DNA of 64,000 bases from Bacillota bacterium (GCA_023398495.1 JAEWSG010000227.1:8677-72676), one strand, 5' to 3'. Shown: positions 17,574 through 26,928, counted from the stretch's first letter. The notes: generated by a model not told the origin, from the letters alone. Numbers and translations: made by a program.

Positions 17574-19184
17574 ATGGCGTATGAGCAAAAATGGAAACAA
17601 GACATTGATTCTTTGAATAATGTTGAAAAGATAAAGCTTAAAAGAGATGGCCTTGATATTATAGAAGCCATAATCAATAAGTACTCAAAGCAGGGATATG
17701 ATTCAATTCCAGAGGATGATAGGATGCTGCTCAAGTGGGCAGGTATTTACGAGCAAAAACCGAAAAACGGATTATTTATGCTAAGGGTTCGAATTAACAC
17801 CGGAAGGATGAATGTACAGCAGGCTTATGTATTGGCTGAGGTTTCTAAAAACTACGGCCGAAGCTTTATGAAAATAACTACCAGAAGTGCAATTCAGTTC
17901 TATAATATTCAGATTGAAGATTTGCCTGAAATATTCTATAGGTTGGAGAGTGTAGGGCTTGCAAGCTATGAAGCATGTGGTGACTGCCCGAGAACAGTAG
18001 TGGGCAATCCGTTGGCGGGGATAGATAAAGACGAGTTGATGGATACCACAGAACTGGTAAATCAAGTTAATGATTATTTCGTTCTGAACAGAGATTTTTC
18101 AAACCTGCCAAGGAAACTAAAAATTTCTATTTCCTCAAGTATAAAAAATGCCGGAAAATCTGAAATAAACGATATTTCATTTATACCTGCCATAAAGACA
18201 GTAAACGGTGATGAAGTTATCGGATTTCATTTAAAGGTTGGGGGAGGACTTTCTAGTAGACCGCTTATGGCAAAAGAAGTAAATGCTTTTATACAGCCTG
18301 AATCAGTGCTGGATGTAATAATAGGAGTGGCAACTATATTCAGGGATTTTGGATATAGGAATAATAGAAACCGTGCCCGGTTGAAATTTCTTGTAGATGA
18401 CTGGGGAATTGAAAAATTCACCGAGAAACTGTATGAATATACTGGCATATTGCCAACAAGAGGAATTGATAAAACAGATTGTTTAAGTCACATAAATTAT
18501 TATGGGGTTAATGAACAAAAGCAAAAAAATAAAAGTTATATTGGAGTTCACATCCCGCTCGGAGAAATGACAGTGTTCGATTTTACAGAGCTTGTCAAGG
18601 TAAGTTGGCAATATGGAGATAAAATCCTTCGGACCACGTCAGATCAGAACATGATTATTTCAGGGATTGAAAACGAGATGGTTAATGAAGTTTTAAGTAT
18701 GAAAATATTTAAGAAATTCAGCTATAACCCAAAAACTATTTTGAGCAATATTGTAGCCTGTACCGGTTCGAAATTCTGTAACCTTGCTTTAGCAGATACC
18801 CAAAGTATAGCCTTAAGGCTTTCAAAGTATATTGATGAGAAATTGAAATCTGATGTACCAATTCATATTAAAATTTCAGGTTGTCCGAATTCTTGTGGTC
18901 ATCTACATATTGCAGATATTGGTTTGCAGGCAGCAATAATAAAAGAAGGGGGTAACACCTTCGAAGCTTTTGATGTGTTTTTAGGTGGGAAACTTGGAGC
19001 TAGAGCCAGCTTTGGCCAAAAATTGAAGTGCAGACTTAAGTCTGGTGACTTGCTGCCGGTTATTTGCAAATTCATTGAATATTATTTGAATAACCACATA
19101 AGCAACGAAACTTTCCATGAGTTTGTAATGAGGGTTGGAATATCAGATTTTCAAAAACTGGTGGAAGAAAAGGACACACTATAA
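17574..19184 (+). CDS. Sirohaem-dependent nitrite/sulfite reductase
   Basis: This 536-residue enzyme belongs to the sirohaem/[4Fe-4S] sulfite and nitrite reductase family, which reduces sulfite to sulfide (or nitrite to ammonia) with six electrons. The two ferredoxin-like half-domain and catalytic-domain repeats are recognisable: LRVRINTGRMN..TTRSAIQFYNI in the first half and YIGVHIPLGEM in the second. The cluster-binding cysteines occur as CTGSKFC and CPNSCG near residues 397-440. Operon context with cysH, cysD and cysN makes sulfite the likely substrate. No flavoprotein subunit is adjacent, so ferredoxin is the probable donor. GAGGGGG lies upstream of ATG 17574. Confidence 0.9.
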   Translation: MAYEQKWKQDIDSLNNVEKIKLKRDGLDIIEAIINKYSKQGYDSIPEDDRMLLKWAGIYEQKPKNGLFMLRVRINTGRMNVQQAYVLAEVSKNYGRSFMKITTRSAIQFYNIQIEDLPEIFYRLESVGLASYEACGDCPRTVVGNPLAGIDKDELMDTTELVNQVNDYFVLNRDFSNLPRKLKISISSSIKNAGKSEINDISFIPAIKTVNGDEVIGFHLKVGGGLSSRPLMAKEVNAFIQPESVLDVIIGVATIFRDFGYRNNRNRARLKFLVDDWGIEKFTEKLYEYTGILPTRGIDKTDCLSHINYYGVNEQKQKNKSYIGVHIPLGEMTVFDFTELVKVSWQYGDKILRTTSDQNMIISGIENEMVNEVLSMKIFKKFSYNPKTILSNIVACTGSKFCNLALADTQSIALRLSKYIDEKLKSDVPIHIKISGCPNSCGHLHIADIGLQAAIIKEGGNTFEAFDVFLGGKLGARASFGQKLKCRLKSGDLLPVICKFIEYYLNNHISNETFHEFVMRVGISDFQKLVEEKDTL

Positions 19185-19203
19185 AATTTACAGGAGGGAG
19201 AAT

Positions 19204-19914
19204 ATGGATAGACCGGATATAGATAAATTTAACTTTCAGTTTAAAGAGAAGACGCCTCAGGAGATTATCAAATTTGCCTTTGAAAGATTTGGAACAACCA
19301 GAACAGCACTTGCATCAAGCCTTTCAATTGAAGATCAGGTGCTGACAGATATTTTTGTTAGAAGCGATAGAAGTGCCCGGATATTCTTTATTGACACCGG
19401 GAGGCATTTTCAGAGTACTTATGATTTGATGCAGGAAACCACTATAAAATATGATATCAGATTTGAGATTTATGCTCCATGCAATGAATGTCTGGAAAAA
19501 ATTGTATCGGAGCATGGGCCCAATATGTTTTATGAAAGTATTGATTTAAGAAAAAAATGCTGTGAAGTTAGAAAGATAGAGCCTCTAAGAAGAGTTCTTG
19601 CAACGCTGGATGTCTGGATATGCGGGCTGAGGAAGGAGCAATCTGTTACGAGGCATGGACTTGAGTTGTTTGAGTGGGATAACACCCATAAAATACTTAA
19701 AATTAACCCCATTGCAAATTGGAGCGAAGCTATGGTCTGGGAATATATCAACAGTGAAAATGTACCCTATAACAGGTTGTATACCAGTGATTTCAGAAGT
19801 ATTGGATGCGAACCTTGTACCAGAGCTGTAAAACCCGAAGATGATGTGAGAAGCGGCAGGTGGTGGTGGGAAGATCAGGATAAAAAGGAGTGCGGCCTGC
19901 ATATCAAGGAATAA
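19204..19914 (+). CDS. cysH: APS reductase (phosphoadenosine/adenosine phosphosulfate reductase family)
   Basis: This 236-residue enzyme reduces activated sulfate to sulfite. It carries KKCCEVRK and a later GCEPCTR pair, the CC...CxxC set that binds a [4Fe-4S] cluster and marks enzymes using APS directly rather than PAPS. The catalytic cysteine is in the C-terminal ECGLH motif. The nucleotide site SLSIEDQVL replaces a PP-loop, as usual for the family. I chose ATG 19204 because GGAGGG lies at 19194-19199. APS use fits the absence of a separate APS kinase gene here and the degenerate kinase domain on CysN. Confidence 0.92.
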   Translation: MDRPDIDKFNFQFKEKTPQEIIKFAFERFGTTRTALASSLSIEDQVLTDIFVRSDRSARIFFIDTGRHFQSTYDLMQETTIKYDIRFEIYAPCNECLEKIVSEHGPNMFYESIDLRKKCCEVRKIEPLRRVLATLDVWICGLRKEQSVTRHGLELFEWDNTHKILKINPIANWSEAMVWEYINSENVPYNRLYTSDFRSIGCEPCTRAVKPEDDVRSGRWWWEDQDKKECGLHIKE

Positions 19915-19970
19915 CAAAAAATAACTTTAGCTGTATCTAAATATAATAATGGGTGCGAGGAGGCATAAGT

Positions 19971-20852
19971 ATGGGCCATTTGGATAAATTGGAAGCACAG
20001 AGTATTTACATATTAAGAGAGGCATACAGGGAGTTTAAAAACATATGCATGTTGTGGTCTATAGGTAAGGACAGTACTGTCCTTTTATGGCTAGCCAGAA
20101 AGGCGTTTTTTGGGCACGTTCCCATTCCGTTGGTGCATATAGATACACATTTCAAGATACCTGAGATGATAACTTACAGGGATAATCTGGCGTTAGAATG
20201 GAAGCTCACCATGATATATGGGGAGAACTCAAAGGCATTGAAGGAGAAAAGGACCTTTCCCGATGGAAAAACAGAGCGTTTGGCATGCTGCCAATCGTTG
20301 AAATCTGAGGCTTTGAAAAATACTCTTTCGGGAGAGTGGCAAAGGTATATTTTAGACCATAATACCGGTAAGTATACCGAAGATTCAAACAACGAGAAAT
20401 ACACAGGTGTTATTGTTGGGGTCCGGGCTGATGAAGAAGGTAGCCGATCAAAGGAGAGATATTTTTCACCGAGGGATAAAGAAAATGATTGGGATGTAGG
20501 AGATCAACCTCCTGAGTTTTGGAATCAGTTTAAAACCGATTTTGCTCCGGGTACTTATGTTAGAGTTCATCCTCTCCTTGACTGGACTGAACTAAATATA
20601 TGGGAGTATATTGAACGTGAAAGCATTCCCATTACGTCGCTGTATTTTGACCAGGGAAACGGGAAACGTTACAGGTCTTTAGGGTGCTATCCATGTACCT
20701 TGCCGGTGGAATCAACTGCCAGAGACGTAAGTGAAATTATTAAAGAATTAAAGGGCGGAAAATTTGCAAACATAGCCGAGAGGTCAGGCAGAGCTCAAGA
20801 CAAGGATGACGGCGGAGGGCTTGAAACACTTCGCAGAGGGGGGTATATGTAA
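19971..20852 (+). CDS. cysD: Sulfate adenylyltransferase subunit 2
   Basis: This 293-residue catalytic subunit of ATP sulfurylase makes APS from ATP and sulfate together with CysN. The PP-loop SIGKDSTVLLWLARKAF lies near residues 25-41, followed by the conserved HIDTHFKIPEM and the C-terminal YRSLGCYPCTLPV and GRAQDKD motifs. The length is close to the usual ~300. ATG 19971 is chosen because CGAGGAGG lies 8 bases upstream. The gene ends one base before the start of cysN, so the two subunits are probably translated together. Confidence 0.95.
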   Translation: MGHLDKLEAQSIYILREAYREFKNICMLWSIGKDSTVLLWLARKAFFGHVPIPLVHIDTHFKIPEMITYRDNLALEWKLTMIYGENSKALKEKRTFPDGKTERLACCQSLKSEALKNTLSGEWQRYILDHNTGKYTEDSNNEKYTGVIVGVRADEEGSRSKERYFSPRDKENDWDVGDQPPEFWNQFKTDFAPGTYVRVHPLLDWTELNIWEYIERESIPITSLYFDQGNGKRYRSLGCYPCTLPVESTARDVSEIIKELKGGKFANIAERSGRAQDKDDGGGLETLRRGGYM

Positions 20853-20853
20853 T

Positions 20854-22644
20854 ATGGAGACAAGAGAGCAAATGAATATTGTCATTGTCGGTCATGTAGA
20901 CCATGGAAAAAGCACGGTAATAGGCAGGCTTCTTGCCGATACAGGTTCTTTACCGGAAGGGAAGCTTGAAACAGTCAAGGAATATTGCCGGAAAAATTCA
21001 AAGCCCTTTGAGTATGCTTTTTTGCTGGATGCTTTGAAAGATGAGCAGGCACAAGGGATAACGATAGATGCTGCGAGATGTTTTTTCAAAACACAAAAGA
21101 GGGATTATATCATAATTGATGCACCCGGTCATATTGAATTTCTTAAAAACATGGTTACCGGGGCTTCCAGGGCGGAAGCGGCACTAATTGTGATTGATGC
21201 CAAAGAAGGCATCAGAGAAAACTCCAAAAGGCACGGACACATTGTTGCGATGCTTGGAATAAAGCAGGTGGTAATATTGGTAAACAAAATGGACATGATC
21301 GATTTTGATGAAGAGCTATTTAACGCAATAAAGTCGGAGTTCACGGATTTTCTTCAAAAAATAAAAATCAAGCCAATGGAGTTTATTCCAATCAGTGCTT
21401 TCCATGGTGACAATATTGCAGATAAGTCAGATAATACACGATGGTATTGCGGAGCAACCGTATTGGAACAATTAGATGGATTTGACAATAAGAAGAGCAA
21501 TGGGCAAAAGGCATTCCGTATGCCGGTTCAGGACATTTATAAATTTACACAGAAAGGCGACAGCAGGAGAATAATTGCGGGCACAATAGCCGCAGGTCAA
21601 ATAAGTGTGGGTGATGAGGTGGTTTTTTTTCCTTCACATAAAAAATCAATAGTTGAAAGTATAGAGGGCTTTAATGTAACACCCAGAAAAACAGCATTTT
21701 CGGACGAGGCTATAGGAGTTACCCTTGAAACACAGATATACATAAAGCCGGGAGAGTTGATGGTAAGAGCCAATGAGCAGTTTCCGTCAGTAAGCTCAAG
21801 ATTTAGGGCAAACATATTCTGGGTGGGGAAATCACCGCTCATAAAAGACAAAAATTATAAGCTGAAAATCGGAAATATGAGAATGAGTGTCAAATTGGTC
21901 AGAATTCTAAACATAATTGATGCTGCAGAGCTAAATATCGACACTTTTAAGGACCAGGTAGAAAGGCATGATGTGGCAGAGTGTATTTTTGAGACGCCAA
22001 AGCCAATTGCAATTGATGCTATTTCTGAATTTGATCAGACAGGACGTTTTGTAATTGTAGACAATTATGACATATCGGGTGGAGGAATAATACTTGAAAG
22101 CATGCCTGATTCTGAAAGCAGCTTAAAGGACCATATAAAAAAAAGGGAGTACTTATGGGAAAAAAGTCTAATTGCAGAATCTCAAAGGAAGGACAGTTAT
22201 GGCCATAAATCAAAGTTTATTGTCATTACGACAGGGAGCGAAGGGCTTGAGGAGGATATTTCGGACATCGGTAGGGAACTGGAAAAAAGGCTTTTCGATA
22301 TGAAGCATAAAGTATACTTTCTTGGAGTTTCCAGTATTCTTGAAGGCCTTGGGTCAGAGCTGAAACCTGAAGTTGAAGACAGGATTGCACATATCCGTCA
22401 GATTGGCGAGTTGGCAAGAGTGTTTACCGATTCCGGGCAGATATTTATTACTTCTGTATGCAACTTAGATGATTATGAAGCTCAGATATTGAGGGAGCTT
22501 AATCAGCCGAACGAAATTCTGGTTATAAACGTAGGTGTTTCACCTTTTAATACATTTACACCCGACACAAGCATGGGAATAAATGAGGCTGTGGATGGAA
22601 TCGAGGATTTGCTTGTCAGCAGGAATATAATACTTGAATACTAA
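20854..22644 (+). CDS. cysN: Sulfate adenylyltransferase subunit 1 fused to a degenerate APS-kinase domain
   Basis: This 596-residue protein begins with a translation-factor-type GTPase (G1 GHVDHGKST, G3 DAPGH, G4 NKMD), then two beta-barrel domains to about residue 430. GTP hydrolysis drives APS formation by CysD. Residues ~440-596 align with CysC (APS kinase): LEKRLFDMKHKVYFLG, the EDRIAHIRQIGELARVF helix and QIFITSV. The Walker A that should read GxSGxGKST is here TGSEGLEED, and the DGDNxRxGL motif is GVSSILEGL, so kinase activity should be lost. The layout is that of a CysNC fusion, but the kinase part is probably non-catalytic. ATG 20854 is preceded by GAGGGGGG. Confidence 0.9.
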   Translation: METREQMNIVIVGHVDHGKSTVIGRLLADTGSLPEGKLETVKEYCRKNSKPFEYAFLLDALKDEQAQGITIDAARCFFKTQKRDYIIIDAPGHIEFLKNMVTGASRAEAALIVIDAKEGIRENSKRHGHIVAMLGIKQVVILVNKMDMIDFDEELFNAIKSEFTDFLQKIKIKPMEFIPISAFHGDNIADKSDNTRWYCGATVLEQLDGFDNKKSNGQKAFRMPVQDIYKFTQKGDSRRIIAGTIAAGQISVGDEVVFFPSHKKSIVESIEGFNVTPRKTAFSDEAIGVTLETQIYIKPGELMVRANEQFPSVSSRFRANIFWVGKSPLIKDKNYKLKIGNMRMSVKLVRILNIIDAAELNIDTFKDQVERHDVAECIFETPKPIAIDAISEFDQTGRFVIVDNYDISGGGIILESMPDSESSLKDHIKKREYLWEKSLIAESQRKDSYGHKSKFIVITTGSEGLEEDISDIGRELEKRLFDMKHKVYFLGVSSILEGLGSELKPEVEDRIAHIRQIGELARVFTDSGQIFITSVCNLDDYEAQILRELNQPNEILVINVGVSPFNTFTPDTSMGINEAVDGIEDLLVSRNIILEY

Positions 22645-22752
22645 ATTTAGTGCTGATTTGAATAAGAACTGTGGAAAAACTATAATTTCTGTGTTTCAGA
22701 AGATAAATTATGTGGTAAAAATTGATTTAATTGTTCAGTGGTGGTGATATTG

Positions 22753-23457
22753 TTGAAAAGAAAAAAGATTTTATGTGTGGATGACGAAGAAAATGTTCTT
22801 GATTTACTTAAATTATACCTCGAATCAGAAGGTTTTGATGTATTCACAGCTTGTAATGGCCTTACAGGCCTGGATTTAGCAAGAAGCCTTAAGCCCGATT
22901 TGGTAATATTGGATATAATGCTCCCTGATAAGGATGGTTGGCAGCTTGCCAAAGAATTAAGAAAAGATACCGATATACCTATTATTATGCTGTCGGCAAA
23001 AGACAGTGAATCTGATAAAATTCTTGGCCTTAACCTCGGTGGAGATGATTATGTAACAAAACCATTCTCCCCCGGAGAAGTTACAGCAAGGGTAAATGCA
23101 ATTTTAAGAAGATTGAAATCAAAGGAAACTTCAGATGAAATTATCGAGTATCCAAATCTTAAAATAAACTTTTCCAGATATGAAATAATGGTAAGTGGAA
23201 GTAAAATTGATAGTACTCCTAAAGAAGTAGAAGTAGTTTGGTTAATGGCCCAAAATAATGGACGGGTCTATAACAGGGAATATTTGTTGGACAAAGTATG
23301 GGGATATGATTATCCTGGGGATACACGAACAGTGGATACCCATATAAAACGTTTACGCAGGAAGTTGGAACAGGGTAATGACTATACCTATTTGCAAACA
23401 GTCTGGGGCGTAGGATATAAATTTGAGGTTATAAAAAATGAAGAAAAATTTATTTAG
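22753..23457 (+). CDS. OmpR/PhoB-family response regulator
   Basis: This protein of about 234 residues has a receiver domain (CVDDEENVLDLL, phospho-acceptor in LVILDIMLPDKDGW, conserved LSAK lysine) and an OmpR-type winged helix (YPGDTRTVDTHIKRLRRKLE and the terminal VWGVGYKFE). I favour the TTG at 22753, six bases after GGTGGTG; a GTG at 22738 or TTG at 22750 remains possible. It overlaps the kinase gene by 20 bases. The neighbouring DUF6448 gene is a possible target, but no operator is evident. Confidence 0.92.
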   Translation: MKRKKILCVDDEENVLDLLKLYLESEGFDVFTACNGLTGLDLARSLKPDLVILDIMLPDKDGWQLAKELRKDTDIPIIMLSAKDSESDKILGLNLGGDDYVTKPFSPGEVTARVNAILRRLKSKETSDEIIEYPNLKINFSRYEIMVSGSKIDSTPKEVEVVWLMAQNNGRVYNREYLLDKVWGYDYPGDTRTVDTHIKRLRRKLEQGNDYTYLQTVWGVGYKFEVIKNEEKFI

Positions 23458-24904
23458 TAAACTGCTCTTAACACATATATTCATGGTTATTCTCAGCATA
23501 GGCATTATAAGTGTGCTTTTTTATGCTTTCTTCAGTAACTATTACTTTAATTCCAGAGAACAGCAGCTCATTTCACATGGAACTGAATTGGCGAAAATAA
23601 TTAGCCCATATTTGAAAAATAAGCATTATGCTAAAAGTGATGAAATCGTAGGTGTTTTAAATCAAACAAGTGCTTCGCGGTTTTGGGTTGTTGATAGTCA
23701 TGCTAAAATTATAAGCGGTTCTGAAGGCTTAAGTGAGCATGATGAATTGTGCCCTGACAATGAGCAGTTGCAAAGTGCCTTGAAGGGGGAAATGGCAGTA
23801 AACCGGGGAGATACACCTATAAATAACGAAAGCATCAAAGAAACCAATGTTCCGGTGCTTTCTGTCGCTTTGCCGGTTTATATTGATAACAAAATTGTAG
23901 GAGCAGTTTTTGTATGCAACCCAATTTCCGAAATTTCCAGAAGTATCACAAAGACTTTCGAAATGTTAATGATGGCTGGAATGATTGTAATTGCAATTTT
24001 AACCCTTATCAGTAATTTTATATCCAAATCAATTACACGTCCCTTGGAGGAAATGACAAAAGTTTCACTGGAGATTGCTAAAGGGAACTTTAGTCAAAGG
24101 ATAAGTGTAAGTTCATCGGATGAGGTGGGAAAACTGGCAGAAACCTTTAACTACATGGTTGTAAAAGTCTGCGACACAATGGGCGAATTAAAAAATGAAA
24201 AAAGCAAAATTGAGGAAATGGAAAGATTGCAAAGAGAATTTGTTGCAAATGCATCTCATGAACTTCGTACGCCGCTAACCACTATAAGGGGATATCTCGA
24301 GGCTATAATGGAGGGGGTTGTTAAAGGGCAGGATAAGGAAAAATACATAAGCATAATTTTAAAAGAGACCTTACGGCTCCATAGACTTGTAAACAGCCTT
24401 TTAGATTTATCGAGAATAGAATCCGGCAAAATAAATATAATCAAAAGGAAACTTAACATAACTAATATTATAGAAAAAACAACCATACAATTAAAGCCGC
24501 TGATAGAGAATCATCAAATTGATCTGGAATTAATCCTTCCGGAAAACCCGGAATTTGTCTATGGAGACGAAGACTTGATTGCTCAGGTTATTATCAATTA
24601 TATCACAAATGCAATCAGGTATACTCCTGACGGTGGAAAAATCACGGTTAAGGCAGTGAGATCTGAGAATGAAGTTCAGGTCAATATTGCTGATACAGGC
24701 ATTGGCATATCACCTGATAACCTGCCTAAGGTTTGGAAAAGATTTTACAAAGTGAATGAAGCCAGGGCATTGTCAAAGGAGGGAGCAGGGCTGGGACTAT
24801 CCCTGGTAAAGGAAATTGTGGAACATATGGGGGGCAGAGTATGGGCTGAAAGTACACCAGGGCAAGGATCTACATTTGGTTTTAGTTTAAGCATAAACGT
24901 ATAG
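23438..24904 (+). CDS. Sensor histidine kinase (HAMP-HisKA-HATPase)
   Basis: This 488-residue kinase is the partner of the preceding regulator. It has a transmembrane helix (~9-32), an extracytoplasmic sensor of about 130 residues and a second helix (~168-190). A HAMP domain (ITRPLEEMTKVSLEIAKGNF onward) is followed by a short coiled coil and HisKA with FVANASHELRTPLTTIRGY. The ATPase domain has the N-box (INYITNAIRYTP), G1 (DTGIGISP), F and G2 (GAGLGLSLVKEIVEHMGG) motifs. All catalytic motifs look intact. It resembles the PhoR/ResE/WalK group; the signal is unknown. Confidence 0.93.
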   Translation: MKKNLFSKLLLTHIFMVILSIGIISVLFYAFFSNYYFNSREQQLISHGTELAKIISPYLKNKHYAKSDEIVGVLNQTSASRFWVVDSHAKIISGSEGLSEHDELCPDNEQLQSALKGEMAVNRGDTPINNESIKETNVPVLSVALPVYIDNKIVGAVFVCNPISEISRSITKTFEMLMMAGMIVIAILTLISNFISKSITRPLEEMTKVSLEIAKGNFSQRISVSSSDEVGKLAETFNYMVVKVCDTMGELKNEKSKIEEMERLQREFVANASHELRTPLTTIRGYLEAIMEGVVKGQDKEKYISIILKETLRLHRLVNSLLDLSRIESGKINIIKRKLNITNIIEKTTIQLKPLIENHQIDLELILPENPEFVYGDEDLIAQVIINYITNAIRYTPDGGKITVKAVRSENEVQVNIADTGIGISPDNLPKVWKRFYKVNEARALSKEGAGLGLSLVKEIVEHMGGRVWAESTPGQGSTFGFSLSINV

Positions 24905-25033
24905 ACAAAGCCAAAAAAGTTCACAAATAGTCCCTATCAAGTTCAGAACTGTCTACTAAAATAAAATTACATTCAATAAATAATCATTCTGATTTCACAT
25001 TGGATATTAATTTTATTTAAGGAGGCGTTTTTT

Positions 25034-25780
25034 ATGAGGAATGTTAGTAAAGTAAGGAAAATCTGGGGGATGTTTTTGGTGGTTTTTGTGTTAATTGCTG
25101 CGCTGCCTATAACCGCAAGTGCTCACTGTGATACGCTCGACGGTCCTGTTGTTTCTGATGCAAGGGAAGCAATTGAGGAGAACAATATTAACTATATTTT
25201 AAAATGGGTTTCACCTGAAAGTGAACAAGAACTGTCACAGGTATTTGAACTTACTATGAAAGTCAGAGGGCTAAATGCTGAATCAGCAGAACTTGCTGAC
25301 CGGTACTTATTTGACAACTTGGTTAGAATCCATAGGGCTGGAGAAGGTGTACCGTTTACAGGTGTAAAACCTTCAGGAACTCCAGTTGATGAAAAGGTTG
25401 AAGCCGCTGACATGAGCATTGAAACAGGTAATATATCCTTATTGGAAAAAATGGTACCTCATGAAAAAGTACCGGAGTTGAAAGAGAGATTTGAAAAAGT
25501 AATGGCCCTGAAGAATTTTGATATAAATAATGCTGAGGCCGGAAGGGAATATGTAGAAGCATATGTTTCTTTCTTCCATTTCGCTGAAGGCGAAGAAGAG
25601 GGAGATGCACATGCTCAAGAAAAGGAGGAAAGTCATGTAAGGGCTGAAAGTGAAAACCCTTTACAAGAAAAGGAGGATTCCTCAGAGAATTTTCAAATAA
25701 CTCCATGGGTTCTGGCAGGTATATTCTTTATTACTACTATAATATCGAGCGTTGGTTATTTTATAAAGTCTTCAAAATAG
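25034..25780 (+). CDS. DUF6448 exported membrane-anchored protein
   Basis: This 248-residue protein has a signal peptide ending near ASAHC (residues ~1-30). The mature part starts with AHCDTLDGPVVSDAR, the hallmark of DUF6448, which holds conserved His and Cys residues. The middle is helical with two similar halves (NINYILKWVSPESEQEL and NISLLEKMVPHEKVPEL). A charged Glu-rich segment (~195-225) leads to a C-terminal transmembrane helix (~228-245). The domain therefore faces outside. Function is unknown. It follows a two-component system on the same strand after 129 bp and ends at a strong terminator. AAGGAGGCG precedes the ATG. Confidence 0.8.
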   Translation: MRNVSKVRKIWGMFLVVFVLIAALPITASAHCDTLDGPVVSDAREAIEENNINYILKWVSPESEQELSQVFELTMKVRGLNAESAELADRYLFDNLVRIHRAGEGVPFTGVKPSGTPVDEKVEAADMSIETGNISLLEKMVPHEKVPELKERFEKVMALKNFDINNAEAGREYVEAYVSFFHFAEGEEEGDAHAQEKEESHVRAESENPLQEKEDSSENFQITPWVLAGIFFITTIISSVGYFIKSSK

Positions 25781-25911
25781 TAAGTATAGATATCCACATT
25801 AAAGTTACAAATCTGAACCATTTTGAGTTTATCTAAGTTAATCGTAATAATGTATTTTCATTATTATAGTTTCCTATAATACCCGTATCAGTAGGGATGG
25901 AATCTGATTTG

Positions 25912-25963
25912 AAAAGCACAACAGGCACTCGGTGAAATATAGAGTACCTGTTGTGCTTTTTTG
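25912..25963 (+). terminator. Strong Rho-independent terminator
   Basis: A perfect 14-bp stem (AAAAGCACAACAGG / CCTGTTGTGCTTTT) with a 21-base loop is followed by TT. It closes the DUF6448 transcript. The rest of the 306-bp gap 25781-26086 is the palindromic repeat copy D. Confidence 0.9.
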
Positions 25964-26006
25964 AACAAACAGAAATTGCTTTACATATTTATATTTCTAA
26001 TAGTAC

Positions 26007-26117
26007 CTAGTGCTTTTTAACATTACTAATTTTTAGTCTTTAATAATTTTAAAAATGCACTTCATCTGTTCTAAGCCTCGCATGCTCTAGAAATTAATTC
26101 TGTTACGAGGCACTAAT
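26007..26117 (-). repeat. REPIN-like palindromic repeat, copy D (two units)
   Basis: Read on the minus strand this copy begins with a unit having arms GCCTCG/CGAGGC around AATTTCTAGAGCATG. It matches copy A (944-985) over more than 40 bases. The second unit (26007-26059) keeps the frame GTGCATTTTTAAAA..ATGTTAAAAAGCACTAG but its central stem has diverged. It overlaps the 3' end of the GreA-like gene: the TAG stop at 26087 is the centre of the TCTAGA palindrome. Confidence 0.75.
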
Positions 26118-26605
26118 GCAGGGCTTATCGTATCTGATAATTTGTTTACTGTCTTAATATCAGGTATAGTGATTTTCTTTATCGAGTAATGCAATTCACC
26201 TGTAGGAATCTGAATGCTTACATTTTCTTTTTCCTTTTTAAGCAGCAAAGACTTACCCAACGGAGAAAGACATGATGCACAGTCAATGCTGGAGTCTTGT
26301 TGGTTGGAATAGGGCAGAACAATACGGTATTGGTAGTCTTCCATATCATCCGAATCGTAAACATCAACAATGCTGCCGATAATTACGAAAGGACAACTGT
26401 TTTTGCCCCCTGAGCCAATGCTTACCAAACTTAAGTAATCTTTGATGCTGTTTAAGTAGTCGTTGAAAAATTCTTCAAAATTAATACTTTCCAGTGTTTC
26501 ATCAGCATAGAGTTTCTTAAATAGAAGCTCCTGCTCTTTTTCAATCTCGTCAACATGCCAGGTTAAATAATCATACACTTTTTTGGATAATAAGTTTTTA
26601 CACAT
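26087..26605 (-). CDS. GreA/GreB-like transcription elongation factor
   Basis: This 172-residue protein resembles transcript-cleavage factors in its C-terminal half: FVIIGSIVDVYDSDD..YRIVLPY, the SPLGKSLLLKKEKENVSIQIPTGE stretch and YSIKKITI match the FKBP-like GreA_GreB domain. The N-terminal ~75 residues are helical and acidic but do not read as a typical Gre coiled coil, so it may be a divergent RNA-polymerase secondary-channel protein. I chose ATG 26605, about seven bases after GAGGG; ATG 26611 sits too close to that site. The last ten residues (ALVPRNRINF) and the stop codon come from the inserted palindromic repeat, so the original C-terminus has been replaced or extended. Confidence 0.65.
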   Translation of the reverse strand: MCKNLLSKKVYDYLTWHVDEIEKEQELLFKKLYADETLESINFEEFFNDYLNSIKDYLSLVSIGSGGKNSCPFVIIGSIVDVYDSDDMEDYQYRIVLPYSNQQDSSIDCASCLSPLGKSLLLKKEKENVSIQIPTGELHYSIKKITIPDIKTVNKLSDTISPALVPRNRINF

Positions 26606-26665
26606 TTCCATCTCCCTCTTTTTTGTTAGTGTTATTAAATGGAAAATCATAAAATAATAGAACAA

Positions 26666-26695
26666 GGCATCTCGCAAGTTTAGTTGCGAAACGCC
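26666..26695 (-). promoter_or_regulatory. Hairpin upstream of the GreA-like gene
   Basis: On the minus strand GGCGTTTCGCAA and TTGCGAGATGCC flank a short loop (CTAAAC), giving a 12-bp stem with some mismatches about 60 bases before the start codon. It could be an attenuator or operator. The rest of the gap 26606-26928 is A/T-rich with no clear feature. Confidence 0.35.
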
Positions 26696-26928
26696 TATAT
26701 TATATATGATAACATAAATGTAAATGTGTGTCAATGATGTTTTGATTTTACATTTAGTTGCTGGCTGGATATTAAATGGATAACATGGCAGTTTATTACA
26801 TAGGACAGTGTTGAAATTATACAGTATCTGGATGGATTATGAGATGGAAGCTGAACATATTGTGAAATTCATACATAATATCATATGCATAGTAAATACT
26901 ACTAAAAAGAGTGAATTGAGGTATGAAT

